Notes: a model not told the origin generated them from the letters alone. Shown: positions 53,416-63,193, numbered from the stretch's first letter. The stretch is DNA of 64,000 nucleotides from Halioglobus maricola (GCF_009388985.1 NZ_CP036422.1:1192501-1256500), one strand, 5' to 3'. Made by a program: numbers and translations.

Positions 53416-56394
53416 ATGCGAGCTAAGACCCACACACACTCAAAAACCCGTAATCTCGCAGCACCTTTTCGTCTGTCACTAGCCGCCGCGCTAGTGTCAA
53501 CCTTCTCAATGGGCCTTCAAGCCCAGGAATCTGAGGAGCAGGTGCTGGAGGAAGTAGTTGTCACCGGTATTCGTGCATCGCTTGCGAATGCCCTGGATCA
53601 GAAGCGCGATTCAGCCAACCTGGTGGAGATCATCCAGGCGGAAGATATCGGTAAGCTGCCTGACCAAAACCTGGCGGAAGTGCTGGAAAACATTCCTGGT
53701 GTACAGATTACCCGTACTGCAGGTGTAGGTTCCGGTGTCCAGATTCGTGGTACCAACGCGAACCGTACTGAGATCAATGGCGTTTCCACGTCAGGTTCTG
53801 GTACCGGTCGTTCAGGTATCGATTTCGAAGACGTTTCAGCCTCCATTATCGCTGGCATTGAAGTTACCAAGGCTTCAGAAGCCAAGACGATTGAAGGCTC
53901 CGTCGGCGGCACGATCAACCTGAAGACAATTCGCCCACTGGACATCGATGAGCCGCTGGTTGCTGCCCGCATCCAGGGTGAGAACAGTTCGCTGGCAGAA
54001 GACTCCAACGATCTTCAGCCTCGCATTTCAGGTACCTTCGGCAACAACTGGGATACCGACTATGGCAGCTTCGGCGCTGTAGCCAGCATCAGCTGGGCAG
54101 AGCAGGATGTCAGAGCGTTCCGCCCTCGTGCAGACCGCGATAACTATGTGGAAGCCGGTGTTAACCCAAGCTCTGACGAGCACTTCCTCCCGGCACAGTT
54201 CTTCGTGCAGGATTACGACAACTACCAGCGTGAAACTACAGTGTTCGCCGGTACCCTGGAGTGGGCGCCTAGCGAAGAGCTGAGTTTCTACTTCGATGCC
54301 ATGTATAGCGAGCAGGATGAAGAGCAGCTCAGCTCACGCGTACAGACTTCCGGTATCAGTACTCTCAAAGACACTGGCATCGTCACTCAGTTTGAAACTG
54401 TAAACTTCGGAAGCCTGGACGGTGAGAATGGCCGTCAGAACCTCGGTAGCATCCCTGCCGCGGTCAAGGGCATTCTGCCTGCGCAAAACGATGACCGTTT
54501 TGACCCCAACCTGCGTCTTTCTACCGACACCAACTCTCGCGAGACTGAGAACAGCATCTTCAGCCTCGGCGGTACCTGGGATAAAGACAAGTGGCGGGTA
54601 AGTGCAGAGATCTCTACTTCCGAGAACGATACAACTACGCCTAACGTTCTTTCCACATTGAACTTCATCAACCCCAACACAGCGGTGGGTGATAACAATG
54701 AGAACGGAACGCCCATTCAGTACGACTTGACTGGCGGTTCGCTGGAGTTTGGCATTGCAGAAGGCGAGGCCAATGCGCCTACCAGGGAGCAGTTGCTTGA
54801 CCCTGCCAACTATCGCCTGCGTGATTTCAACCAGACTCAGGATGAAGCAGAAAACGGCGAAGATGCTTTCCGCATTGACGCGACCTACTTCTTTGAAGAC
54901 CTTCCCGTGTTGACGTCTGTTGACGCCGGTTATCGTTTCAACAAGACAACCAGTTTCCAGAATCAAATCCGTTCTAACTACGGTCTGAGAAGCATGGCAG
55001 ATGCGCCTTCCGGTGATATGTTTGCCTCTGTTCTGGCCGCTGGCCCGGACAACTTCGATGACGCCGACGGTCGCGATCTTTACTTCCCGGATTTCCTGGT
55101 ACTCGATCCCAAGCAGGCAATTAGCAGCCCGCAGGCAGTGCAGGACGTGTTGAACGCCGCTATCGCTGAGCACCAGGCGAACACCGGCTCGGACAAAGGC
55201 GGTATCGATTCGCCGACCTCCAGCACTAGCGGTTTCTTCGATATCGAAGAAGAGACTGACGCCTTCTACCTGCAGGCCAACTTCGAGTGGGGCATGTTCC
55301 TGGGTAATGTCGGTGTGCGTTATGTCGATACCGACGTAGAGTCCACTGGTAATACAGTTACAAATGATGAAGTAACCAGGACAACCACCAAGGGCAGCTA
55401 CGACTTCGTATTGCCGCGCATTAACCTGGTGGCGAACGTGACTGACGACGTGCTGATTCGCGGTGGTTGGGGTGAAGATATTCGCCGCCCTGACTTCGAT
55501 GATCTCTCAACGTCATTTACTTTTGACACAAGCCCCAACCCTGCTGTCGAACTGGGTAACCCAGGTCTTGAGCCGGAAGAAGTTGAATCCTTTGATATCG
55601 CTGCTGAGTGGTACTTTGCCCCTCGCGCTGTTGTGAGCATTGGTTATTTCCACAAGGATCGCACCGGCTTGTTCACTCGTCAGGATACGGACCCGGTTGA
55701 AGATGAGAACGGCTTCCGCGATACCACGCCTCCTTGTGAAGCGGGTGGCGTGTTCAACCCGATTGCTGACCCCAACGTATTTGCACCTCCCGGCACCCCT
55801 CCCGGTGTCTGTGTGCCAACGTCACAGGTCATCAATGGCGCGGGTGAAACCACTCAGAAAGGTTGGGAACTGGTATTCCAGTACGACCTTGGTGATTTCG
55901 AAGACTCACTGGGTTGGGCGTCAGGCTTCGGCGTGATCGCGAACTACACGACTCAGGAGTTTGACGGCAGCGAAGAATACTTCAGTGCCTTCAGTCGTCC
56001 GACCACTGTATTTAATGCACTGGGCGCAACCGATACTGTGACCATGGAGATTCCTCTCCTGGACCTGTCAGAAGATGCTTACAACATCACTGCGTACTAT
56101 GAGAAATACGGTCTCTCTGCCCGGATGCGTTACACCTGGCGTGAAGCGTATCGCTCAGAAGACTTTGGTAGTACTTCCAGCTATCCCTGGGGCTTCCCAG
56201 TGGTGCAGGAAGATCGCTCCCAGCTCAATGCCAGTATCAGCTATGAGATCAATGACAACTTTGTCGTAGGTGTTGAGGCAATCAACATCACCGAGGAAGA
56301 GGTTGAGCAGAGCTGTGTGAACGAAGGTGCGCTCCTGTGTTATCAGGGCCTGACGGATCGTCGCATCACCTTCGGCCTGAGCTACCGTATGTAA
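53416..56394 (+). CDS. TonB-dependent receptor 3 (Xanthomonas/Caulobacter type)
   Basis: A 992-residue receptor of the large TIGR01782-like class. After a signal peptide region (SLAAALVSTFSMGLQAQ) come the TonB-box-like EEVVVTGIRASL, QAEDIGKLPDQNLAEVLENI and SVGGTINLKTIRP plug motifs, and a long barrel ending ITFGLSYRM. GGAG precedes the ATG at 53416. Such receptors typically take up poly- or oligosaccharides; next to alginate lyases it likely imports alginate oligomers. Confidence 0.93.
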   Translation: MRAKTHTHSKTRNLAAPFRLSLAAALVSTFSMGLQAQESEEQVLEEVVVTGIRASLANALDQKRDSANLVEIIQAEDIGKLPDQNLAEVLENIPGVQITRTAGVGSGVQIRGTNANRTEINGVSTSGSGTGRSGIDFEDVSASIIAGIEVTKASEAKTIEGSVGGTINLKTIRPLDIDEPLVAARIQGENSSLAEDSNDLQPRISGTFGNNWDTDYGSFGAVASISWAEQDVRAFRPRADRDNYVEAGVNPSSDEHFLPAQFFVQDYDNYQRETTVFAGTLEWAPSEELSFYFDAMYSEQDEEQLSSRVQTSGISTLKDTGIVTQFETVNFGSLDGENGRQNLGSIPAAVKGILPAQNDDRFDPNLRLSTDTNSRETENSIFSLGGTWDKDKWRVSAEISTSENDTTTPNVLSTLNFINPNTAVGDNNENGTPIQYDLTGGSLEFGIAEGEANAPTREQLLDPANYRLRDFNQTQDEAENGEDAFRIDATYFFEDLPVLTSVDAGYRFNKTTSFQNQIRSNYGLRSMADAPSGDMFASVLAAGPDNFDDADGRDLYFPDFLVLDPKQAISSPQAVQDVLNAAIAEHQANTGSDKGGIDSPTSSTSGFFDIEEETDAFYLQANFEWGMFLGNVGVRYVDTDVESTGNTVTNDEVTRTTTKGSYDFVLPRINLVANVTDDVLIRGGWGEDIRRPDFDDLSTSFTFDTSPNPAVELGNPGLEPEEVESFDIAAEWYFAPRAVVSIGYFHKDRTGLFTRQDTDPVEDENGFRDTTPPCEAGGVFNPIADPNVFAPPGTPPGVCVPTSQVINGAGETTQKGWELVFQYDLGDFEDSLGWASGFGVIANYTTQEFDGSEEYFSAFSRPTTVFNALGATDTVTMEIPLLDLSEDAYNITAYYEKYGLSARMRYTWREAYRSEDFGSTSSYPWGFPVVQEDRSQLNASISYEINDNFVVGVEAINITEEEVEQSCVNEGALLCYQGLTDRRITFGLSYRM

Positions 56395-56423
56395 TTTGAA
56401 GTAACCCCTAGCGGTTGGCGGTT

Positions 56424-56481
56424 GGCCTCGCGGCTCAGGTTGGTTGGAATCTCCGGTCAATTTGGTCACGAGGCCTTTTTT
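56424..56481 (+). terminator. terminator after TonB receptor 3
   Basis: GGCCTCG and CGAGGCC arms separated by a 38-nt loop, then six T. The long loop makes it less standard. Confidence 0.6.
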
Positions 56482-56516
56482 ATGAGCGCTGGATCAGGGT
56501 TGGAATCAGTAAGATT

Positions 56517-57278
56517 ATGACTACGAGCAGGTTATACAGTCAGGTAGTGGAGCAGGTCTCTCAACTGATCGAGTCAGGTGAGTATGCGATAGGTAGTCGC
56601 CTGCCTCCTGAACGCGAGTTGGCAGAGCGCTTCAGTGTAAGTCGACCGACCGTGCGAGAAGCGATTATAGCTTTGGAGGCAGTGGGCAAGATTGCGGTTC
56701 GCTCTGGCTCGGGTATGTACGTGGCTTCGAGCGCAGCAATTACCGGCCCTGGTGCGAATATCAGCCCTTTCGAGTTGATGGAGTCCCGGGTCTTGATCGA
56801 GGGTGAAGCGGCAGCGCTCGCGGCCTCGCTAATATCGTCGGACCAGCTTGAGCGTCTTGCGGAGGAGCTTGAGGTGATGGCGCAGGAAAATGCTGTCGAA
56901 GGCCTGGGTCGCGATTGTGCCGATCGGAGATTTCACCTCATTATTGCCAGGGCGACTAAAAATCAGATGCTCGAAGGACTGATTGAAAAGTTGTGGGATA
57001 CCCAGCAGGGACTGGCGCACATTCGTACTGCGCATCAGTCGGTGTGTAAGCCCGATCCTGAGATCCGTCTGAATGAGCACCGGGCAATTTATGACGCACT
57101 CGCAGCGCACGATTCGCAGGCGGCGCGAGCAGCGATGCGTCAACACTTTGCTCGATCGATTGAGGCTCTTCACGCGGCGACAGAAGAGGAGGCGGTAGCG
57201 GAGGTCAGGCGCCGTTTGTCGCAGACCCGTGAGCGGTTTTCATCCGACCGTATTATCGATTCAGGTGCACACAGATAG
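56517..57278 (+). CDS. GntR (FadR/FCD) family regulator 2
   Basis: A 253-residue paralog of the regulator at 51414, with matching winged helix (LPPERELAERFSVSRPTVRE) and FCD domain (FHLIIARATKNQML, AHIRTAHQSVC). Both share the same order and even the C-terminal LSQTRERFS. The ATG at 56517 is chosen since the open frame upstream to 56415 crosses the terminator. Two paralogous FCD regulators in a locus suggest different effectors or a heteromer. Confidence 0.92.
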   Translation: MTTSRLYSQVVEQVSQLIESGEYAIGSRLPPERELAERFSVSRPTVREAIIALEAVGKIAVRSGSGMYVASSAAITGPGANISPFELMESRVLIEGEAAALAASLISSDQLERLAEELEVMAQENAVEGLGRDCADRRFHLIIARATKNQMLEGLIEKLWDTQQGLAHIRTAHQSVCKPDPEIRLNEHRAIYDALAAHDSQAARAAMRQHFARSIEALHAATEEEAVAEVRRRLSQTRERFSSDRIIDSGAHR

Positions 57279-57296
57279 CCGCGGGCGGTTAAATTT

Positions 57297-57311
57297 ATTT
57301 GTATGACCAAT
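57297..57311. promoter_or_regulatory. predicted FadR-type GntR operator before PL6 lyase
   Basis: Opposite strand reads ATTGGT-CAT-ACAAAT, an exact fit to TNGTNNNACNA. A second box, TAGCCAAT, ends at 57334. Similar sites occur before the two other transcription units of the locus. Confidence 0.55.
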
Positions 57312-57338
57312 TATATCCAAATGTATTAGCCAATTATA

Positions 57339-57367
57339 TTGACAGTTTTGACTGTCAGAACTAACAT
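57339..57367 (+). promoter_or_regulatory. predicted promoter of the alginate operon, with overlapping palindrome
   Basis: -35 TTGACA at 57339-57344, 17-nt spacer, -10 TAACAT at 57362-57367. A perfect 7-bp inverted repeat TGACAGT/ACTGTCA (57340-57357, 4-nt centre) overlaps the -35 and spacer and could be a repressor site. Confidence 0.55.
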
Positions 57368-57448
57368 TATTGCTACTGTAATACCTCTAAAAAAACAGTA
57401 GGTCCTCGCCGATCACTAGTGCGGTGAGGCTATCCAAGGAGCTAGACG

Positions 57449-59737
57449 TTGTTTGAACACCCTCCCAAGCTGGCAGGTCGTGGTGCCAGCATTAACCTGA
57501 GATTGACGTGGTGGCCTGTGTTGGCTGCTCTGTTGAGTATTGTCAGTGCAAGCGCGTTTGCTGAAGAGCGGCTGGTCAGTGATCAGCAGGAGTATCGCGA
57601 GGCAGTTGCGAAGCTCGAGCCCGGCGATGTGGTGGTTCTGGCCAACGGTATCTGGGAAGACTTCGAAATCGTGTTTGAGGGCAAGGGCACAGAGTCCCGG
57701 CCTATCACCCTTACTGCGCAGGACAAGGGCAAGGTCGTTATATCCGGCCAATCCAACTTGCAGCTGGCGGGGGAGTATCTGGTTGTGTCCGGGCTGGTTT
57801 TCAAGAATGGTTACACACCGACCGACGCGGTTATTTCGTTTCGCAAGGGAAAGAGCGCATTCGCTAACCACTCACGCGTCACTGAAACTGTTATTGATGG
57901 CTTCAGTAACCCGGAGCGATTTGAGACCGACTACTGGGTTGGAATCTACGGGAAGCACAATCGCTTTGACCACAACCATCTGGAAGGGAAAGGCAATAAA
58001 GGTGTACTTCTGGCAGTACGCATGAATACGCCCGAGAGTCAGGAAAACCATCACCGCATCGACCACAATTACTTTGGCCCGCGTTCGACCCTGGGCTCCA
58101 ATGGCGGCGAGACTTTACGTATTGGCACCAGCCATCACTCACTGACCGATTCCTTTACTAGAGTTGAAAACAACTACTTCGATCGCTGCGATGGTGAAGT
58201 GGAGATTATCTCGGTCAAGGCCGGGAAGAATCAGGTGCGCGGCAATGTGTTCTTTGAGTCGCGCGGAACACTCACGCTGCGTCATGGCAACGACAATGTA
58301 GTCGAGGACAATATATTCTTTGGCAATGGTGTGGATCACACGGGTGGAATTCGGGTAATTAACAAGCGCCAGACGATTCGCAACAACTACCTGGAAGGCC
58401 TTACCGGATATCGGTTTGGTGGCGGTCTGGTAGTTATGAATGGCGTGCCGGACTCTCCTATCAATCGCTACCATCAGGTAGACGGGGCGTTGATTGAAAA
58501 CAATTCTCTGGTCAATGTAGAGCACATTCAGCTTGCTGCCGGCAGCGATAGTGAGCGCAGTGCAGTACCTATTAATAGCGCCTTCAAAGCTAACCTGATC
58601 TACAGTGAAAATGGGCGCGATACGTTTACGCTTTACGATGATGTCAGCGGAATCGAGTTTGCCGGGAACGTCTTGAATGAAGTGAAGGACCCGCAGCTGG
58701 CTACTGGGTTTGAGAGTCAGAGCGTCAAGATGAAACGGGGAAAGAATGGCCTCTTGTACCCGACATCAAAGGCTTTGGCCAACGTCGGGGCAAAGCGCGA
58801 TCTGGCCGTACTGGATAAGAGTGATACTGGTGTTAGCTGGTACCCGAAAAATGACTCTCGTATTCGCTTCCGCACCGGCAAAACCATCGATGTCGAGGCG
58901 GCACCGGGGGCGCTGAAAAGTGCTGTTGCTCGTGCTGAAGCCGGCGATGTTCTCCGTCTGGCTGCAGGTGAATATCTGGTCGGAAAATCAATTCTTGTAG
59001 ACAAACCGGTTTCACTGATTGCTAAAGGCAAGGTGGAAATTGATTTTGAGCGAACCACACTGTTCGAGATCGCCGACGGCGGTAGCCTGGAACTCAGTGG
59101 CCTCACTATTTCCGGCGCCAGCGCGCCTGACAATGTTGGCAATTCCGTGATTCGCAGCAGCCGTTACTCAATGCTCGTCAATTACCAGATCAGGATCGAG
59201 AATTCGCAATTCATCGACCTTGATGTGAATCGGCACTTCAATATTGTGAATGTGTCCAAGAGCACGATGGCCGATAGCATTACGATCTTAAACTCCAGCT
59301 TCAGTGATGTCAGTGGCGCGATTCTCAAGTTGGACAAGGAATACGACGACTTCGGTATCTATAACGCGGAGTACGTAGAGATACGCAACTCCAGCTTTAC
59401 CAATGTGCAAGGCGCGATCGCTGACCTTTATCGCGGCGGTACTGATGAAAGTACCTTCGGGCCTCACTTTTTGTTGAGCGGCTCTGAAGTTCGTAATGTG
59501 GGTAAGGGCAGTAAAAACAAACAAGCTTCTTCTGTTTACTTGCACGGTGTTCAAGTGACGAACATCAGCGATAACAACTTTGTTGATAGTGCACCCATCA
59601 AATTGTTCCATACCGTGGGAGAGCCTGTGAGCCGAGTTACAGGCAATACATTCGCAGCTACTCCGCCTCCAGAGGTTCTGGAGTTGAACAGTGATAAAGA
59701 AAACACCGCGATGATTGAAGACAACATCGTCAAGTAA
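57449..59737 (+). CDS. polysaccharide lyase family 6 (alginate lyase)
   Basis: A 762-residue exported lyase with a signal peptide (LAALLSIVSASAFA) and two parallel beta-helix domains, like AlyGC from Glaciecola. The conserved Lys257 (ISVKAGKN) and Arg278 (LTLRHGN) are 21 apart, as are the catalytic Lys220/Arg241 of AlyGC. Calcium-site-like NGGETLRIGTS and CDGEVEI are present. TTG start with AAGGAG 7 nt before. It likely cuts poly-guluronate or mixed alginate by beta-elimination; chondroitinase B-like activity is a lesser option. Confidence 0.92.
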   Translation: MFEHPPKLAGRGASINLRLTWWPVLAALLSIVSASAFAEERLVSDQQEYREAVAKLEPGDVVVLANGIWEDFEIVFEGKGTESRPITLTAQDKGKVVISGQSNLQLAGEYLVVSGLVFKNGYTPTDAVISFRKGKSAFANHSRVTETVIDGFSNPERFETDYWVGIYGKHNRFDHNHLEGKGNKGVLLAVRMNTPESQENHHRIDHNYFGPRSTLGSNGGETLRIGTSHHSLTDSFTRVENNYFDRCDGEVEIISVKAGKNQVRGNVFFESRGTLTLRHGNDNVVEDNIFFGNGVDHTGGIRVINKRQTIRNNYLEGLTGYRFGGGLVVMNGVPDSPINRYHQVDGALIENNSLVNVEHIQLAAGSDSERSAVPINSAFKANLIYSENGRDTFTLYDDVSGIEFAGNVLNEVKDPQLATGFESQSVKMKRGKNGLLYPTSKALANVGAKRDLAVLDKSDTGVSWYPKNDSRIRFRTGKTIDVEAAPGALKSAVARAEAGDVLRLAAGEYLVGKSILVDKPVSLIAKGKVEIDFERTTLFEIADGGSLELSGLTISGASAPDNVGNSVIRSSRYSMLVNYQIRIENSQFIDLDVNRHFNIVNVSKSTMADSITILNSSFSDVSGAILKLDKEYDDFGIYNAEYVEIRNSSFTNVQGAIADLYRGGTDESTFGPHFLLSGSEVRNVGKGSKNKQASSVYLHGVQVTNISDNNFVDSAPIKLFHTVGEPVSRVTGNTFAATPPPEVLELNSDKENTAMIEDNIVK

Positions 59738-59764
59738 CGCCGTAACTGAGGCAGGAAACAGAAT

Positions 59765-60109
59765 ATGCAGACAGAAGCTTTCCTGATGGGGGCCGAAACG
59801 CCTACTGAAGATCTGGGGGAGGGGATTACTCGCCAGATTCTCGGGTTTAATGACCAAATCATGATGGTAAAAGTTTGGTTTGAGGAAGGGAGTGAGGGTT
59901 ACCTGCACGACCACTTTCACTCGCAGGTGACTTACGTGGCTGCGGGCGAGTTCGATGTCACAGTAGGTGATGAAACAAGAACACTGGTCGAAGGGGATTG
60001 CTTCTTTATGCAGCCAAATATCCCTCACGGCGCAGTATGTAAGAAAGCTGGCGTCCTGATCGACGTATTCAGCCCGAAACGGGAAGACTTTCTCGGGGAA
60101 GAAAAATAA
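59765..60109 (+). CDS. kdgF: KdgF-like cupin
   Basis: A 114-residue cupin with metal-binding motif HDHFHSQVTYVAAGEF and second-half PNIPHGAVC. KdgF proteins speed conversion of the unsaturated uronate made by lyases to the open ketose DEH (4-deoxy-L-erythro-5-hexoseulose uronate). It follows the PL6 gene and its stop is joined (1-nt overlap) to the MFS gene, supporting this role. Confidence 0.85.
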   Translation: MQTEAFLMGAETPTEDLGEGITRQILGFNDQIMMVKVWFEEGSEGYLHDHFHSQVTYVAAGEFDVTVGDETRTLVEGDCFFMQPNIPHGAVCKKAGVLIDVFSPKREDFLGEEK

Positions 60110-61410
60110 TGAAAATGAAGAACCTCCGCTGGTGGGTGATTGCGCTGATTGCTTTGGCCACCATTATTAACTATATCGACAGGCAATCGCTTAACGTACT
60201 GTGGCCCGCCATTTCGGCAGATCTTTATCCGGATAAAACCGAAACTGAACGCAAGGAAATCTACGCGTTTATCTCGGTGGTGTTCGTATTCTCCTATGCG
60301 TTTGGCCAGGCCATCTTCGGCAAGATATTTGATTGGGTCGGTACCCGTATAGGCTTCGTGCTGTCCATCGGTATCTGGTCCCTTGCCACCGCCGCGCATG
60401 CGTTTGCGCGCGGTATCGTAACTTTCAGTATTTTCCGCGCGATTCTCGGCGTTGCAGAGGCGGGAAACTGGCCAGGTGCGACCAAGGGTAATGCTGAGTG
60501 GTTTCCAACCAAGGAACGCGCGCTCGCGCAGGGTATCTTTAATTCGGGAGCGGCTATTGGCGGAATTATTTCGATCCCCCTGATTGCTTTTCTCACAGTT
60601 TACTTCAGTTGGAAGGCCATTTTCGTGCTCGTCGGCATAGCCGGTCTGTTGTGGTTGATCCCCTGGCTGGTGCTCGTTAAGGCGCCGCCCAAAGAGCACC
60701 CGTGGATTACTGATGAAGAGCGTGAGTACATTCTTTCAGGTCAGCAAAATACTGTCGAAGACGACGACACCAGTCACGGTGACGGATACAATCCGAACAC
60801 CTCGGAATTACTCTCACGGAAGCAGAGCTGGGGCGTGATCATCGCCTCTGCCGCCATCGATCCTATTTGGTGGCTGTTCGTATTCTGGATTCCTATTTAC
60901 CTGTCCGAAGTGTACGGCATGGATGTCAAAACCATCGGCATCTACGGTTGGGTTCCCTATGTTGGCGCGATGTTTGGCGCCTGGTTTGGAGGCCTTCTTG
61001 CGCAGAATAGACTTAAGGCTGGCTGGACCGTAGATCGCACTCGCAAAGTTGTGATCACCCTGGGTTGTTTCATTATGCTGCCCTCACTGTTGGCAATGGC
61101 GGACCCGGGTGAGCCGGTGAATGCAGTGCTGTTGATGGCTGTCATCCTGTTTGGTTTCCAGACAGCGATCGGTAATGTACAGACCCTGCCCAGTGACTTC
61201 TTTGGCGGCAAAACAGTCGGCACCCTGGCTGGTCTTGCTGGTATGGCCGCGAAACTGGGCGCAGCGGCACTGACTTCACTTGTGCCCTGGTTGACCTCAG
61301 GGGGCAACTATACGCCTGCCTTCGTAATCGGCGCCGGGCTGGCCGTCACCGCCTTGCTCGCCATATGGATTTTGTGTCCGAAAATTGAACCGCTCAGGCC
61401 GAAAGCCTGA
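60109..61410 (+). CDS. MFS transporter (hexuronate/anion:cation symporter type)
   Basis: A 433-residue membrane protein with 12 predicted helices. NYIDRQSLNVLWP and AEAGNWPGATKGNAEWF are typical of the anion:cation symporter family of MFS that import uronates. The ATG overlaps the stop of kdgF. It likely carries unsaturated uronate or DEH across the inner membrane. Confidence 0.92.
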   Translation: MKMKNLRWWVIALIALATIINYIDRQSLNVLWPAISADLYPDKTETERKEIYAFISVVFVFSYAFGQAIFGKIFDWVGTRIGFVLSIGIWSLATAAHAFARGIVTFSIFRAILGVAEAGNWPGATKGNAEWFPTKERALAQGIFNSGAAIGGIISIPLIAFLTVYFSWKAIFVLVGIAGLLWLIPWLVLVKAPPKEHPWITDEEREYILSGQQNTVEDDDTSHGDGYNPNTSELLSRKQSWGVIIASAAIDPIWWLFVFWIPIYLSEVYGMDVKTIGIYGWVPYVGAMFGAWFGGLLAQNRLKAGWTVDRTRKVVITLGCFIMLPSLLAMADPGEPVNAVLLMAVILFGFQTAIGNVQTLPSDFFGGKTVGTLAGLAGMAAKLGAAALTSLVPWLTSGGNYTPAFVIGAGLAVTALLAIWILCPKIEPLRPKA

Positions 61411-61422
61411 AAGAACACTGGG

Positions 61423-61443
61423 CCGACGAGTTGAACACGTCGG
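61423..61443. repeat. hairpin between the MFS and SDR genes
   Basis: CCGACG and CGTCGG arms with a 9-nt loop. It may tune expression of genes on either side; no T tract. Confidence 0.4.
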
Positions 61444-61482
61444 GCTTACTGAAAACTAATTTATCAAGAGACGAGAAAGCTT

Positions 61483-62235
61483 ATGAAACACGCGAACAAA
61501 GTAGCAGTAGTTACAGGTGGTGCAAGAGATATCGGTAAAGCGGTATCCCTGCAGCTGGCTGCGGAAGGTGCAAAGGTAGTGGTTAACTACTATGGCAGTC
61601 AGGAAAAGGCCGAGGAAACTCTGGCTGAAATCAAGGCCGCCGGTGGAGAAGCGATTCTTTACAAGGGCGATATGACTTCTCCCGCTGATGTGGATGGCAT
61701 GATCGCGGCAACCCAGGAAGCCTTTGGCTCCAATATCGATATTCTGGTGAATGTGGCTGGTGGTATGGTTGCTCGCAAGACCCTCGATGAAATGGATCTG
61801 GACTTCTTTAACCATGTTATCCAGCTCAACCTGAATTCGACCTTCCTCGCTACCAAGGCTGTGGTTCCGCATATGCCCGAAGGTAGCTCGATCGTGAATT
61901 TTGCCTCACAGGCGGGTCGCGATGGTGGTGGCCCAGGGGCAACGGCCTATGCTACTTCCAAAGGTGCGGTAATGACTTTCACCCGGTCACTGGCCAAAGA
62001 ATTGGGCCCGAAGAACATTCGGGTGAACTCTCTGTGTTGCGGCATGATCAGCACCTTGTTCCACGATACCTTCAGCAAGCCTGAAGGCCGTCAGGCTGTG
62101 GCCGGGAACACCCCACTGCGCCGTGAAGGTAATCCTGCGGAGGTTGCCACTACCGTGAGTTTCCTCGCGTCAGATGAGTCTGGTTTCCTGACCGGTACCA
62201 ACATCGATGTGAACGGCGGTCTCGCGTTCTCCTGA
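61483..62235 (+). CDS. SDR, probable DEH reductase
   Basis: A 250-residue SDR with TGGARDIG, catalytic YATSK (about residue 155) and C-terminal FLTGTNIDVNGG. In alginate loci an SDR at this place reduces DEH to 2-keto-3-deoxygluconate with NADH or NADPH. The gene order MFS-SDR-kinase agrees with this. Confidence 0.88.
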   Translation: MKHANKVAVVTGGARDIGKAVSLQLAAEGAKVVVNYYGSQEKAEETLAEIKAAGGEAILYKGDMTSPADVDGMIAATQEAFGSNIDILVNVAGGMVARKTLDEMDLDFFNHVIQLNLNSTFLATKAVVPHMPEGSSIVNFASQAGRDGGGPGATAYATSKGAVMTFTRSLAKELGPKNIRVNSLCCGMISTLFHDTFSKPEGRQAVAGNTPLRREGNPAEVATTVSFLASDESGFLTGTNIDVNGGLAFS

Positions 62236-62256
62236 TTGCTGCCTAAGTAAATCGCT

Positions 62257-63183
62257 ATGCGACCGACGATCGGTATGATCGGGGAGTGCATGCTGGAACT
62301 CAGCACGCAGTCCCCACAACACTCGGGCAGCTCGCTGCCCATGAATCTCTCCTATGGCGGCGACACGCTGAATTCGGCGGTCTATCTTGCCCGCCAGGGT
62401 ATCGCTGTCGACTATGTAACGGCTCTGGGGGACGATCCCATGAGTGCGTGGATGGTCGCACAGTGGCGTTCCGAAGGCGTGGGTTGTGATCTTATCGCTA
62501 CCGAGGCGAACGCAGTGCCCGGCATGTATCTGATTGAGACGGACGAAGGCGGTGAGCGCTCTTTCTACTACTGGCGTGATAATGCGCCGGCGCGTCGCTT
62601 GCTGGACGATTCGACAAAGGCGTCCGAGCTTTTAGCGAGTTTGGCAGATCACGCGTATGTCTGTCTTTCAGGTATCACACTTGCCATCTACGATGAGGCT
62701 TGTCGCGAGCGTCTTTTTGGTCTGCTCGAGCAGTATCGTAGTGGCGGCGGCAAGGTCATTTTTGACGGTAATTATCGTCCAAAGCTTTGGCCGGATATCG
62801 GGGTCACGCGCGAGGCGTACAAACGAATGTACGCCCAAACGGATATTGCCCTCCCTACTATCGAAGACGAACAGCAGATTTTCGGCGACGAGGATCAGGG
62901 TCAGGTGCTTCAGAGGCTCCAGTCCTGGGGCGTTGATGAAATCGCCCTCAAAATGGGTGAGCAGGGTTGTCTGGTGGTGGCTGGCGATACAATGGAACTG
63001 GTGGCGGCCAATAAAGTAACGGTCGTTGATACCACTTCTGCCGGCGATTCTTTCAATGCTGGTTATCTTGCAGCTCGTATGAAGGGGCACTCCGTCTCTG
63101 AAGCTGCGAGTGCAGGCCATGCCCTTGCCTCTGTGGTTATCCAACACCGAGGCGCCATTATTCCAGTGTCGGCTATGCCGTAG
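62257..63183 (+). CDS. kdgK: 2-keto-3-deoxygluconate kinase
   Basis: A 308-residue PfkB-family sugar kinase: N-terminal GECMLELS and NLSYGGDTLNSAVYLAR, and C-terminal VVDTTSAGDSFNAGYLA (the GAGD anion hole, here SAGD). It phosphorylates KDG for entry to Entner-Doudoroff metabolism. No KDPG aldolase gene lies before the window end. Confidence 0.92.
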   Translation: MRPTIGMIGECMLELSTQSPQHSGSSLPMNLSYGGDTLNSAVYLARQGIAVDYVTALGDDPMSAWMVAQWRSEGVGCDLIATEANAVPGMYLIETDEGGERSFYYWRDNAPARRLLDDSTKASELLASLADHAYVCLSGITLAIYDEACRERLFGLLEQYRSGGGKVIFDGNYRPKLWPDIGVTREAYKRMYAQTDIALPTIEDEQQIFGDEDQGQVLQRLQSWGVDEIALKMGEQGCLVVAGDTMELVAANKVTVVDTTSAGDSFNAGYLAARMKGHSVSEAASAGHALASVVIQHRGAIIPVSAMP

Positions 63184-63193
63184 TGACCCAACC

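Noticed and set aside
54334..55173. 279-codon open frame antisense to TonB receptor 3
   Set aside because: Shadow of the receptor barrel region; no start signal.
61396..61410. Small hairpin (CAGGC/GCCTG) at the end of the MFS gene
   Set aside because: Five-bp stem inside the last codons; expected by chance in GC-rich DNA.
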